Positions 34,566-43,010 are shown, counted from the first letter of the stretch. The stretch: DNA of 64,000 bases from Bacteroidaceae bacterium (GCA_017524545.1 JAFXVN010000005.1:1-64000); one strand, 5' to 3'. Numbers and translations: made by a program. Notes: generated by a model not told the origin, from the sequence alone.

Positions 34566-36482
34566 ATGAAGAAGTTATTTTCCTTTATCCTTGTGGCTTT
34601 GCTGCCTATAGTGGCAAGTGCCTTCTCTGAAGTCGACAATTATGAAGTGCCTGGCTATGATGCCCAGGTTGACGGCTTCTATTACAAATTTCCCAGTTCA
34701 TCAGGAGACGAAGCACTGGTGAGTTATGTAAAGTATCACGTCTTCACGTATTATAATCAGAATCTAGAGTACATTGACGCTTCCACTTATTACTCTAATT
34801 ATTCTGGAGATGTGGTCATTCCTGAATCTTTCACATACGAGGGCAAAACCTACAGAGTGACGGGCATTAACGAATGTGCATTCTATGACTGCAAAGGCTT
34901 AACCTCCATTACGATTCCCCGAAGTGTGACAAAGATAGGCAAAGATTTTATTAAGGGATGCTCTGGCCTGACTGACATATATTGTCTCTCCGAGGAGGCT
35001 CCTGAAGCGACAAATGCCTTTAGCTACACTTCTATCTCCAACATCACGCTTCATGTCCCCGAAGGTTCTGAGGAGTCTTACAAAGCACACACGCCTTGGT
35101 GCTTCTTTTTCGGTGTGATTCCGACAGGCAGCATAGAGATTAACTCGATAAACTTTCCTGACCACGGCTTTCGCAGTTGGCTGCTACAGTCATCGATTGG
35201 GAGTGACGGCGTGTTGACTGAAGCAGAAATGGCAAGTGTCAAGACTATGAAGTTGCTATATGGTGAATACTATCCTTTATGTTTAACTGAAACCATTGTG
35301 AGTTTGAAGGGCATAGAGTATTTCACCGAACTGACCAAGTTGCAGTTTGAAGGCATTGACTTGAAAGAGTTGGATATGACGAAGAACCCCAAGCTGGAAG
35401 TGTTGTATGGCTTTACCTATACACTGAAGAAACTGAATGTGTCAGGGTGTAGCAAACTGAAGGAGCTGAACTGCTCAGGCAATCCCCTGACCGAACTTGA
35501 CGTGTCGGGGTGTACTTCGCTGACAACGCTGAACTGCAACTTCAACCAACTGGTTGAGCTCAATGTGTCTGGACTTACCTCGTTGACAACGTTGGAGTGT
35601 GAAGACAACAGTCTGACTATGCTCGACGTGACCGGATGCACCGCATTGACATACCTGAAGTTTTGGAAGAACAAGATAAAAGGGGCAGGGATGGATGCCC
35701 TGATAGAGAGTCTGCCAGTTACAAGTGAGGGAACTTTGTATGCTTACTGGAATAGCGGAGGGGTTCGCTGCCAAAATGAGATGACCACCAGACATGTGGC
35801 TGCAGCCAAAGCAAAGGGCTGGGCTGTGCGAAGTTATGAAAATAAGGAAATGAAGGATTATGCCGGCATCGAGCCAACTGTTGTCATCACCTTCACCTCC
35901 GGCCAGATGGCAACCATCATCCTGCCAACAGCACCCGACGCTACCAAGGGGAAATACTATAGATTAGACGGATGCGAGGACGAACAGATTGCCTTCGTGG
36001 AGGAACTTCAGCCGCAAGCTCGGACACCTTATATCATCATGCCGAACCAGGATTTCAGCATCGAAGTGAAAGAGGCAGAGCTGGAGGGACTAAGCAGTGA
36101 AAGCGTTACCGTTGATGGCATCTCTTTCGTCGGAACGTTCCGGCCCATGAAAGTCAACTGCCCCGATGGTTGCTACATCGACATCTTAGACACCACGCCA
36201 GACTGCTACGGTGCAGCATCCGATATGGAGATGTCCTCAATCGGTGCCCTCCGTGCCTACCTGATTGTCAAGTGGGACGACCCCATCGACCACGGCGGTC
36301 CCAAAGTGCCGTCAATGGAGAAGATGGGCATCGCCCTCATAAACAATCCAGACGGCATCAAGACCCTCTCTAACTCTCCCTTAAAGGGCGAGGACATCTA
36401 CGACCTGAGCGGCAGGAAAATAGCAAATAGTAAATTACCTCGTGTAATCTACATCCAGAATGGCAGGAAATTCGTGAAGTAA
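34566..36482 (+). CDS. secreted BspA-like leucine-rich repeat protein
   Basis: 638 residues with a signal peptide (KKLFSFILVALLPIVASA-F). Residues 75-180 are BspA-type LRR_5 repeats (VIPESFTYEGKTYRVTGI, LTSITIPRSVTKIG). Residues about 200-380 hold a second LRR array with about 21-residue period (LTELDVSGCTSLTTLNC, LVELNVSGLTSLTTLEC). A beta-rich region (about 435-600) and the tail YDLSGRKIANSKLPRVIYI follow, like the nuclease tails, suggesting surface sorting. Such proteins mediate adhesion to matrix or other cells. A CTCTCCCTTAAAGGGCGAG palindrome is in frame just before the tail. Followed by an intrinsic terminator. Confidence 0.87.
   Translation: MKKLFSFILVALLPIVASAFSEVDNYEVPGYDAQVDGFYYKFPSSSGDEALVSYVKYHVFTYYNQNLEYIDASTYYSNYSGDVVIPESFTYEGKTYRVTGINECAFYDCKGLTSITIPRSVTKIGKDFIKGCSGLTDIYCLSEEAPEATNAFSYTSISNITLHVPEGSEESYKAHTPWCFFFGVIPTGSIEINSINFPDHGFRSWLLQSSIGSDGVLTEAEMASVKTMKLLYGEYYPLCLTETIVSLKGIEYFTELTKLQFEGIDLKELDMTKNPKLEVLYGFTYTLKKLNVSGCSKLKELNCSGNPLTELDVSGCTSLTTLNCNFNQLVELNVSGLTSLTTLECEDNSLTMLDVTGCTALTYLKFWKNKIKGAGMDALIESLPVTSEGTLYAYWNSGGVRCQNEMTTRHVAAAKAKGWAVRSYENKEMKDYAGIEPTVVITFTSGQMATIILPTAPDATKGKYYRLDGCEDEQIAFVEELQPQARTPYIIMPNQDFSIEVKEAELEGLSSESVTVDGISFVGTFRPMKVNCPDGCYIDILDTTPDCYGAASDMEMSSIGALRAYLIVKWDDPIDHGGPKVPSMEKMGIALINNPDGIKTLSNSPLKGEDIYDLSGRKIANSKLPRVIYIQNGRKFVK
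36362..36393. repeat. in-frame GC palindrome before the tail of the leucine-rich protein
   Basis: CTCTCCCTT-A-AAGGGCGAG (36374-36392, one mismatch) encodes NSPLKGED immediately before YDLSGRK, the same relative position as the palindrome in nuclease 2. Confidence 0.75.
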
Positions 36483-36538
36483 CAATAGAACCTTATGAAC
36501 ATCCCTGACTGAGCCTTAGTACACTGCTATCTCATCCG

Positions 36539-36576
36539 AGCCCTCTTTTCAAACACTTGAGAAGAGGGCTTTTTTT
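36539..36576 (+). terminator. intrinsic terminator of the leucine-rich protein gene
   Basis: AGCCCTCTTTTCAA (36539-36552) and TTGAGAAGAGGGCT (36557-36570) form a 14-bp stem with one wobble pair and a 4-nt loop, followed by seven T residues. Confidence 0.9.
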
Positions 36577-36609
36577 ATGCCCGAAAATAATGTCCCAACT
36601 CTTCCCACA

Positions 36610-36626
36610 TGGGACTGGCTGGGACT
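36610..36626 (+). promoter_or_regulatory. tandem TGGGACT operator upstream of the small-peptide/CotH unit
   Basis: TGGGACT at 36610-36616 and 36620-36626, followed by CGTTTCTCTTG and a -7 box starting 32 nt after the second copy ends. This duplicates the 34461-34516 arrangement. An inverted GTCCCA half-site lies at 36592-36597. Confidence 0.72.
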
Positions 36627-36657
36627 CGTTTCTCTTGGTCGCTTTATAGGAACAGCA

Positions 36658-36665
36658 TATTTTTG
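36658..36665 (+). promoter_or_regulatory. -7 promoter box of the small-peptide/CotH unit
   Basis: TATTTTTGC matches TAnnTTTG, 25 nt before the ATG at 36691. Confidence 0.65.
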
Positions 36666-36690
36666 CAGCCAGTAAACGAAACCAGTCCGA

Positions 36691-36825
36691 ATGAAATCAT
36701 TTAAGTTTATAATGCCTGCGTTCATGGCTGTGGGTCTGCTCGTGCTATCTGCAGCCGAAACAGACGGCATAATCGTATGGAAGGGCAGCATCTATAACTC
36801 CAAAAACCTAAGTCAATTTATCTAA
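36691..36825 (+). CDS. small secreted peptide, 44 residues
   Basis: ATG at 36691, stop TAA at 36823-36825. The product begins MKSFKFIMPAFMAVGLLVLSAAE, a good signal peptide, leaving about 20 residues (TDGIIVWKGSIYNSKNLSQF). It sits 25 nt behind a -7 box and ends 2 nt before the CotH ATG, so it is placed as the first gene of that unit and probably couples its translation. The mature part faintly resembles the N-terminal DGxxVWxGG segment of some Bacteroidales surface proteins, so it may be a decayed leader part of a larger protein instead. Function unknown. Confidence 0.6.
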   Translation: MKSFKFIMPAFMAVGLLVLSAAETDGIIVWKGSIYNSKNLSQFI

Positions 36826-36827
36826 CT

Positions 36828-38228
36828 ATGCATTCTATGAGTCCAAGAAGTATTATCCTTTCGTTTATGATTGCAGCAGCGCAAACTCATGCAGAAGTCT
36901 TGGAACAGTATTATGGCTTGGGGTTGCCACTGATAAATATCACTACGGCCGACGGAGAGGAACCAACCTCCACCGGCATCATGCACCCCGACGACCTTAA
37001 TGGCGCAAGCATCACGGATGTTGTGGCGAAGGAGGCACGGATGCAGATATTCCGTGACGATACGCTCTGGTACGACAGCGGGGAATATCTGAAGGACGAG
37101 GCGGGCATCAAAATCAAGCACCGTGGCAACACCTCGGCCTATTACTACAAGAACAAGCCCTTTAAGCTCTCACTACAGAAAAAGGCCAATCTGATACCTG
37201 CCGCAGAGGGCGACACCGTCAACAGGAAGAGCAAGGACTGGGTGCTGCTCAATGGTGCCGAGCATCTGAATGTGTTCTTCGCCAATCAGATGTCCCGTCT
37301 CATTGGTATGGAATACACGCCACGTCTGGAGTTTGCCAACGTCATCATCAACGGAGACTATCGCGGCCTTTACATGCTTTCGGAGAACGTGAAGCGCGAC
37401 AAGGACTGCCGCGTGGATGTCGATAAGGAGGACGGCTATATCATAGAGCTGAATTCTTACTTTTGGAACGAGACGTTTTCCATCCCATCGACGTTGACCA
37501 GATTCCTGCAATGGACGCTCAAATACCCGAAGGCCGAGGACCTGACTCCAGAGCAGGAGGCTGATATCCGCAGCGACATCACTCGGTTTGAAGCATCTGT
37601 GACAGCATCTGACTACCCGGAGGTAATGGACGTACATTCTATGACACGGTGGATACTGCTGCACGATATTGTAGGTACCCACGACCCGGGAGGCTCCAAT
37701 ATCTTTGTTGCCAGAAAGAACAAGGAACCCTCGTCGCTGATGCGAATGCCTGTAGTATGGGACATGGGTTCCTCGATGAAATACCCAGAGAATTATTCCC
37801 GTACGCATACGGAGCGGGGACTTTTCTTCTATCGCCTCTTTGCCAACGAGCAATGTCAAGATTTCAGCATTGCATACGTGAGCGAATGGAAACATGTCTG
37901 CCAATCGGGGACAATAGAGAAGATGCGTCAGTTGCTCCAATCGTTTCCCTCTTCGGCTGTAGGACAGGGATTGAAGCGTTCCTATCCGCTCCACACTACG
38001 CGCTGGCATTTCGGGACTGCCGATGTGGATGGGATGACGCAGGAGGCTTTGGATTGGTATGCGGAGCGTGAAGTCTGGTTAGACAGCCACATATCGGAGA
38101 TGGCAGATGGCATAGGAGTTGTGTCGTCGGAAAGGCAAACCTGTAATCGCAAAGTCATCCGCGCCGGTCACCTCTACATCATCAAGGACGGCATTGCCTA
38201 TACCGTCGATGGACGTCCCCTCAGATAG
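36828..38228 (+). CDS. secreted CotH family protein-kinase-like protein
   Basis: 466 residues with a signal peptide (SPRSIILSFMIAAAQTHA-E). CotH core features in order: IKIKHRGNTSAYYYKNKPFKL, KDWVLLNGAEH, MEYTPRLEFANVIINGDYRGLYMLSENVKRD, DVDKEDGYIIELN, and MPVVWDMGSS, with the Asp in the catalytic region. CotH proteins are atypical kinases: the Bacillus protein phosphorylates spore coat proteins, while Bacteroidetes homologues are surface proteins of unknown substrate. The C-terminal region ends in GHLYIIKDGIAYTVDGRPL, a short sorting-like tail. The gene follows the 44-residue peptide by 2 nt and shares the operator-bearing promoter. ATG 36837 is an alternative start. Confidence 0.85.
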   Translation: MHSMSPRSIILSFMIAAAQTHAEVLEQYYGLGLPLINITTADGEEPTSTGIMHPDDLNGASITDVVAKEARMQIFRDDTLWYDSGEYLKDEAGIKIKHRGNTSAYYYKNKPFKLSLQKKANLIPAAEGDTVNRKSKDWVLLNGAEHLNVFFANQMSRLIGMEYTPRLEFANVIINGDYRGLYMLSENVKRDKDCRVDVDKEDGYIIELNSYFWNETFSIPSTLTRFLQWTLKYPKAEDLTPEQEADIRSDITRFEASVTASDYPEVMDVHSMTRWILLHDIVGTHDPGGSNIFVARKNKEPSSLMRMPVVWDMGSSMKYPENYSRTHTERGLFFYRLFANEQCQDFSIAYVSEWKHVCQSGTIEKMRQLLQSFPSSAVGQGLKRSYPLHTTRWHFGTADVDGMTQEALDWYAEREVWLDSHISEMADGIGVVSSERQTCNRKVIRAGHLYIIKDGIAYTVDGRPLR

Positions 38229-38245
38229 AATGATTCATGATAAAA

Positions 38246-38306
38246 ATAATTTGTAAGCACGGCATATGAGATTTTGTGGCACACTCTGTGAGATTATGCG
38301 GCACGC
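38246..38306 (+). repeat. 61-bp dispersed element, copy A
   Basis: Begins ATAATTTGTAAGCACGGCAT and ends TGCGGCACGC. By hand alignment it matches 49 of 61 positions of the element at 48945-49005. Both copies lie in convergent junctions next to a long inverted repeat. Confidence 0.75.
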
Positions 38307-38380
38307 AGTCCCCGATGACTCTGCTGCATTACTCCAGCCACATCATAACTTGAAAACATCTAATGACCGATTGGGGATAA

Positions 38381-38467
38381 AACAACGAATTTCACGAATT
38401 ACACGGATTAAGTGCTGTTGATAATCAGCAAATAATATAATCCGTGTAATCCGTGAAATCCGTTGTT
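38381..38467. repeat. 30-bp inverted repeat at a convergent junction
   Basis: AACAACGAATTTCACGAATT... (38381-38410) pairs with TAATCCGTGTAATCCGTGAA... (38438-38467), two mismatches that would be G-U pairs in RNA. Closely related in sequence to 32645-32732. It separates the CotH gene from the FadL-type porin gene. Confidence 0.88.
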
Positions 38468-38515
38468 GTTTTTATGACACGCCCGAAAGTTCGGTATCGT
38501 CAGGCGGGCTCTGTG

Positions 38516-39976
38516 TTACAGGAAGAAGTTGAAGCCGATGCCGAAGGTGTGGTTCTTACGGTCGTAGTGGTCTTTCTTGGGGCCTGCGGCTGTCTGAGTT
38601 GTGACGTTGCGGCTGTTGTAGAAGGTGCACATGTAGCCGAGGTCGATGTTGAAGTACTTCGAGGGGTGAATGCGCACGCCACCGCCAATCATGTAGTTCG
38701 AGAGGTTGAACGAAAGGTCGTTCATAAACGCATCGCTAAGGCCATAGCGTGTGTATTCCCATGAAGCGGAAATAGTGAAAAGCTTGCTGATGTCGTACTC
38801 AGCACCAACGAGGAACTCGTGGGTATTGTTCTTGATTTGCTTCTGCTTGTCGTCGTACTTCTTGGAGTCTTTGTCGAAGAACTGGTGATAAGCTACGTCT
38901 AAGCGGACCTTCTCTATTGGAGAGTATTGAGCGCCGATTGCCAAGAGAGCGGGAATGTCCTCGCGAACCTTATCGCCGTCTCTGAACTGCCCCAGAGCCT
39001 TGCCTTGTTCTGTGTTGGCTAGAATTTCTGCCATCATAGACATCTGGGAACTGTTTTTGAGATTCATCTTTGTACGGAACTCGTACTTGGCCGACACATT
39101 CCAATGCTTATTGATTTCCCAGTCAACGCCAATGATGGGACACACGCCGAAGCCTGTCTGGTCGCAGTTAAGGGTAATTGTTGGGTCAGCATTGCCATAA
39201 CTCTGGCGGACGAGGTCAATGTATGGTGTACCACCCAATGCTGCTGGCAATGCTGTTGCACCTGTCGCTGCGTTAGAGAGGGCAAGGTCGCCAACGAAAC
39301 CGCTATAGCTGGCATTTCCATAGACACCTCGGATACCTAAATAAGCTGAAAGGTTATCAAGGATTTTATAGGTGCCACCTAATTGAAGGCCAAAATAATA
39401 GGAACGTCCCTTCATGCTGCTATTCATAGAATATCTGTCAGGACCAGCTTGCTTTGCCATAAGTGCAGCAGTGGATTCGGGGTAGCCAGCTACCATCAGC
39501 TTCTTCTGTATGCCGCTCACAACAGCAGAAGGTATGGAAGCTCCAATGCTCTCGAATGAGCCAAGTCCCTCATTGAACTCGCATTTGCCGCCGCCGCCGG
39601 ATATGGCGAAGTGAGCAGAGAGGCTCCACTTATCGCGGTTGTAGGAAACGGTGAAGGAGGGGATGATGGGGGCTGTAGCCTTGCCTTCGAACCTGTGTGT
39701 TTCCTCAGGGTTGTTGGTGTTTGCCTTAAATAGAGGGAATGTGGTATCGATGTTTCTCTCCTGAAAAGCAGTCTGGCTGTTGAGGCTCAAGTGCCAACCT
39801 TTTGAGAGGAATGCGCCGCCTGCGGGGTTAGCGTAGATACTGGTCAAGGTGATTTGGCCTTCCTGTGCAAAATTGCGGACGAAGGCTGCGTTCTGGTTGG
39901 TGTTGGTCAAGAGACCGCCGGCAAAGGCGCTGCTTGCAGCTACAAATGCCATTAAACTGAAAATTGTTTTCTTCAT
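38516..39976 (-). CDS. OmpP1/FadL/TodX family outer-membrane transport protein
   Basis: 486 residues. Signal peptide (KKTIFSLMAFVAASSAFA-GG), the FadL-type N-terminal hatch NTNQNAAFVRNFAQEGQITLTSIYANPAGGAFL (NPA motif), then alternating beta strands to a C-terminal Phe/Leu strand (HTFGIGFNFFL). Family members let long-chain fatty acids or other hydrophobic compounds cross the outer membrane by lateral diffusion. It has its own -7 box at 40005. No beta-oxidation genes are nearby. Confidence 0.92.
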   Translation of the reverse strand: MKKTIFSLMAFVAASSAFAGGLLTNTNQNAAFVRNFAQEGQITLTSIYANPAGGAFLSKGWHLSLNSQTAFQERNIDTTFPLFKANTNNPEETHRFEGKATAPIIPSFTVSYNRDKWSLSAHFAISGGGGKCEFNEGLGSFESIGASIPSAVVSGIQKKLMVAGYPESTAALMAKQAGPDRYSMNSSMKGRSYYFGLQLGGTYKILDNLSAYLGIRGVYGNASYSGFVGDLALSNAATGATALPAALGGTPYIDLVRQSYGNADPTITLNCDQTGFGVCPIIGVDWEINKHWNVSAKYEFRTKMNLKNSSQMSMMAEILANTEQGKALGQFRDGDKVREDIPALLAIGAQYSPIEKVRLDVAYHQFFDKDSKKYDDKQKQIKNNTHEFLVGAEYDISKLFTISASWEYTRYGLSDAFMNDLSFNLSNYMIGGGVRIHPSKYFNIDLGYMCTFYNSRNVTTQTAAGPKKDHYDRKNHTFGIGFNFFL

Positions 39977-40004
39977 TTTACCTTAAGTTGGTTAAAAACG
40001 GCTG

Positions 40005-40012
40005 CAAAGGTA
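40005..40012 (-). promoter_or_regulatory. -7 promoter box of the FadL-type porin gene
   Basis: TACCTTTGC on the minus strand, 28 nt before the ATG. Confidence 0.75.
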
Positions 40013-40081
40013 ACACAATTCTCGCTTCTGTGCAAGTTTTTAAGAAGAAAATGCACACTAAGCCCTTACTTTGTGCAATAA

Positions 40082-41392
40082 TCAGCTTCCAGCAAGGGCA
40101 TAAATTGTCTTCTGACCCTTTATCTTGAGTCCTTTGATGCGACTGAGCAAGTCACGGGAGATGGCTCGTTCGACGGCTACGTACGACCAGTGCGGCAGCA
40201 CATCTATCCTGCCTATCTGACTGCTCTCCAAGTCGCCTTGCTTCGTGAGGAAGCCTACAATGTCGCCTCGGCTGATTTTGTCTTTCTTCCCCTTACCTAT
40301 ATATAATGTAACCCAAAGGGGGGATGCCGGGGCAGGAACTTTGGCGGGAAGAGGGTAGGGTTCGACTTCCTCCGAGGGGATGTAGTCGGGCAGATGCTCC
40401 TCGGGGCCGAGGATGAAGTAGGCACTGCCCTGCATGTCCCAGCGGGCTGTACGTCCGTTGCGATGCGTGCAGGCTTCTTCGCTCGAAGGCAGATGGTAGT
40501 GGATGATGTTGTCAACGGCGGTGATGTCGAGGCCTCGGGAAGCGAGGTCGGTGCTGACGAGGACGTTTGCCGAGGAGTTCATAAAGCGGTAGAGGGCACG
40601 TTCGCGGTCGCGCTGCTCCATTCCGCCGTGGAAGATGTCGGCCGTCACACCTTGTCCATCAAGGAAGTTCCCCACGCGCTCCACGCTCTCGCGATAGCCC
40701 ACAAAGACGAGGCTTTTCTGCGTCCCAAGCGTGCAGAGCAGGCGATAGAGGGTTTGCAGCTTGTCCTTCTCGGGCGACTTGACGAGGCGGAGGCTCAGGC
40801 GGTCGTCGCTTTCCTCATCGAGGAAATCGAGGCGGACATAGTCGCGAGTGCCTACGAAAGCTGGGATGTCGTCGGTATCGGTGGCAGAAAGGAGAATGCG
40901 CTGCTGTACGGAGGGAAGCAGGGAAATAATGCCTTGCATCTGTTCGCGGAAGCCAAGTTCGAGCGACTTGTCGAACTCGTCTATGACAAGTGTGCCGACG
41001 CTCTCTGTCTGCAGGTTCCCCTTTTGGAGATGGTCGAGCAGTCGCCCGGGTGTTGCTGCGACAAGATGCGGACGAAGGCCGCGCATCTGCTGGTGCTCCT
41101 CCATTGCCGGCCTCCCCCCATAACAGGGGGCAGCTCTCAATTCAGAGCATATTCTGCGAGCCACATCAACGGTTTGTATCGCCAGTTCCCTTGAAGGGAC
41201 GATGACGAGCGCCTGCAACTGGTCGCTCTTTGCGTCGAGCTTCTGCAAGAGGGGCAGCAGGTAGGCAAGCGTCTTGCCAGAGCCTGTGGGACTGAGAAGT
41301 ACGACGGATGTGCCTTTGCGAGCCGTCTGCAGCATGTCCTGCTGCATGGCGTTGAGGTCGGAAATGCCGAGGCGACTTAGTTCATAGTTCAT
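40082..41392 (-). CDS. DEAD-box RNA helicase, DbpA-like
   Basis: 436 residues. Helicase motifs: SPTGSGKT (I), PSRELA (Ia), TPGRLLDH (Ib), DEFD (II, instead of DEAD), SAT (III) and HRNGRTAR (VI, instead of HRxGRxGR). The C-terminal 75 residues (PLWVTLYIGKGKKDKISRGDIVGFL) form the DbpA RNA-binding domain that recognises hairpin 92 of 23S rRNA, so a role in large-subunit assembly is likely. The N terminus MNYELSRLGI is encoded partly by the AACTATGAACTATG repeat, and the Q-motif region is short compared with relatives. Probably transcribed with the NhaD-type gene upstream. Confidence 0.88.
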   Translation of the reverse strand: MNYELSRLGISDLNAMQQDMLQTARKGTSVVLLSPTGSGKTLAYLLPLLQKLDAKSDQLQALVIVPSRELAIQTVDVARRICSELRAAPCYGGRPAMEEHQQMRGLRPHLVAATPGRLLDHLQKGNLQTESVGTLVIDEFDKSLELGFREQMQGIISLLPSVQQRILLSATDTDDIPAFVGTRDYVRLDFLDEESDDRLSLRLVKSPEKDKLQTLYRLLCTLGTQKSLVFVGYRESVERVGNFLDGQGVTADIFHGGMEQRDRERALYRFMNSSANVLVSTDLASRGLDITAVDNIIHYHLPSSEEACTHRNGRTARWDMQGSAYFILGPEEHLPDYIPSEEVEPYPLPAKVPAPASPLWVTLYIGKGKKDKISRGDIVGFLTKQGDLESSQIGRIDVLPHWSYVAVERAISRDLLSRIKGLKIKGQKTIYALAGS

Positions 41393-41430
41393 AGTTAACT
41401 TTCGTTGAGCTTTGCTTCATAGTCCATAGT
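41390..41430. repeat. 41-bp exact repeat, copy 1
   Basis: CATAGTTAACTTTCGTTGAG...CATAGTCCATAGT is identical to 44077-44117. This copy covers the start codon of the DbpA-like gene. Confidence 0.85.
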
Positions 41431-41448
41431 TGTGGCCGCTGACGTTTT

Positions 41449-41464
41449 CCTCCCCATGGGGAGG
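41449..41464. repeat. 16-bp perfect GC palindrome, intergenic
   Basis: CCTCCCCATGGGGAGG between the NhaD-type and DbpA-like genes. It is an intergenic member of the GC-palindrome family found in frame elsewhere. Confidence 0.7.
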
Positions 41465-41476
41465 CAGGGAGGGGCT

Positions 41477-42877
41477 TTACCTCAAAAAGTAATCCACAAG
41501 GAAATAGATGCCGAGGGCGCAGAACCAGCCGAGGAGCACCTTCGCCGTGATGTGCTTCAGGTACCACCAAATGGTCACGTCCTCTGCCTTCATCAGCGCA
41601 TAGCCTGCCGTGTTACCGATGGGCAGCAGGCAGCCGCCCACGCAGCCGCTCAGGGTGATGAGGTGCCAGTACTGGCCGTTCTCGACGAAGCTTTGCATGT
41701 ATTCTGTCATTTCGCTTACATTGCCGCCGAGGACAGGATAGATGGAGATGCCGCTGATGACGAGGGCGATGTTGTCCATGACGGAGCTGACAGCTCCGAG
41801 CACGAGCGACAGGATGTAGATGTTGTGGATGTATTGGTTGCACCAGTCGGCCACGCTGTCCATCGCTCCGATTTCGATGAGGATGTCAACGCAAAGGCCT
41901 ATGCCGAGGAAAAACATAATCATCTGCATCACTTCGTACTGGAGGCTGCGGTTGGTGCTTGTCGTAAGAGGCTGGTCGGAGAGGATGCGCTTGCGGTTGA
42001 TGATTTCATTCACCACCCATAGCACGCCGAGCACGCACAGGGCGCCCAGGAACGGAGGCAGGTTCGTGAGGCGGTAGAATGTGGGCACAAACCAGAGTCC
42101 GCCCATTCCGAGAATGAACAGCAGAAGTTGTTGCCAGAACTTGATGTCGGCATCGTCGCCCCGGAACATGATGCTGCTGCGCTTCAGGTCGAGATGGCTG
42201 GGAAGCTTCCTGCCGATGAGGAACGTCGGGACGATGGTGGCGAAGAGGGCGGGCAGGACAAGGGCAGCAGTGTAGTTGGTCGGGGTCACAGCGCCGCGCG
42301 TCCATACGAGCATAGAGGTGACATCGCCTATGACGGTGAAGCAGCCGCCGCAGTTGGTGGCAATGACGATGATAGAGCCCAACAGCATCCGCTGCCTGTG
42401 GTTCACCACTATCTGGTTCATCACCATGAGCATCACCACAGCCGCCGTCAGGTTGTCGAGGTTGGCACTGAGCAGAAAGCTGCACAGGGCAAGCATCCAA
42501 ACCGTCACCCACGGGCTTCGCGAACGGCAGAGCTTCGTCACGAAGTCGAAGCATCCGTTGTTCCTCAGCACCTCCACAATCGCCATTGTCGTCAGCAGGT
42601 ACATCACGATGCTGGTGAGCTGGGCGATATGGCTCTGAAAGACATTCTGTCGGATGTACTCGTTCACGGCCTGAATGCTGTAGTCCTTTGTGCCCAAGAA
42701 CTCCTGGAAACCCAGTTCGTGGAGCTTCTCGATGTAGTAGGGACCGACGCAGACATACAAGACCCATCCCCACACACCGCAGAAGAGGGCCACGGTGGCT
42801 TTGTTGATGCGGGTGATGTGCTCCGTGCAGATGAGCAGGTAGCCGAGCAGCATCAAGGTGACAATAGCAATAGTCAT
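41477..42877 (-). CDS. NhaD-type sodium:proton antiporter (ArsB/NhaD superfamily)
   Basis: 466 residues with about 12 hydrophobic helices. Features of NhaD antiporters: EHITRINKATVALFCGV near the N terminus, LLSANLDNLTAAVVM and ATNCGGCFTVIGDVTSMLVW in the first half, and AVSSVMDNIALVISGI with GCLLPIGNTAGYALM in the second, the two inverted-repeat ion-binding loops. Exports Na+ (or Li+) in exchange for protons. It is preceded by a TACTTTTG box and an AATTAAGAATGATGAATTAAG repeat, and followed by the DbpA-like gene. Confidence 0.9.
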   Translation of the reverse strand: MTIAIVTLMLLGYLLICTEHITRINKATVALFCGVWGWVLYVCVGPYYIEKLHELGFQEFLGTKDYSIQAVNEYIRQNVFQSHIAQLTSIVMYLLTTMAIVEVLRNNGCFDFVTKLCRSRSPWVTVWMLALCSFLLSANLDNLTAAVVMLMVMNQIVVNHRQRMLLGSIIVIATNCGGCFTVIGDVTSMLVWTRGAVTPTNYTAALVLPALFATIVPTFLIGRKLPSHLDLKRSSIMFRGDDADIKFWQQLLLFILGMGGLWFVPTFYRLTNLPPFLGALCVLGVLWVVNEIINRKRILSDQPLTTSTNRSLQYEVMQMIMFFLGIGLCVDILIEIGAMDSVADWCNQYIHNIYILSLVLGAVSSVMDNIALVISGISIYPVLGGNVSEMTEYMQSFVENGQYWHLITLSGCVGGCLLPIGNTAGYALMKAEDVTIWWYLKHITAKVLLGWFCALGIYFLVDYFLR

Positions 42878-42892
42878 AGTTTGTGAATTAAG

Positions 42893-42921
42893 AATGATGA
42901 ATTAAGAATGAAGAATTAGAT
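42893..42921. repeat. AATTAAGAATGATGAATTAAGAATG tandem repeat
   Basis: Degenerate tandem repeat directly upstream of the NhaD-type start codon, inside the presumed 5' leader. Confidence 0.65.
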
Positions 42922-42948
42922 TCTTGTCCCTAAGTCCCTTTTTGAGGG

Positions 42949-42956
42949 CAAAAGTA
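42949..42956 (-). promoter_or_regulatory. -7 promoter box of the NhaD-type gene
   Basis: TACTTTTGC on the minus strand, about 71 nt before the ATG. Confidence 0.55.
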
Positions 42957-43010
42957 GTTAAAAATCCTCAAAACCGCAAGCGTTTCATTGCGATTTCTCG
43001 CAAAAAGCAC

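Noticed and set aside
41101..41130. G/C-rich inverted segment in the dbpA-like gene as another insertion
   Set aside because: It encodes the normal CYGGRPAMEEH motif of the helicase, so it is native coding sequence.
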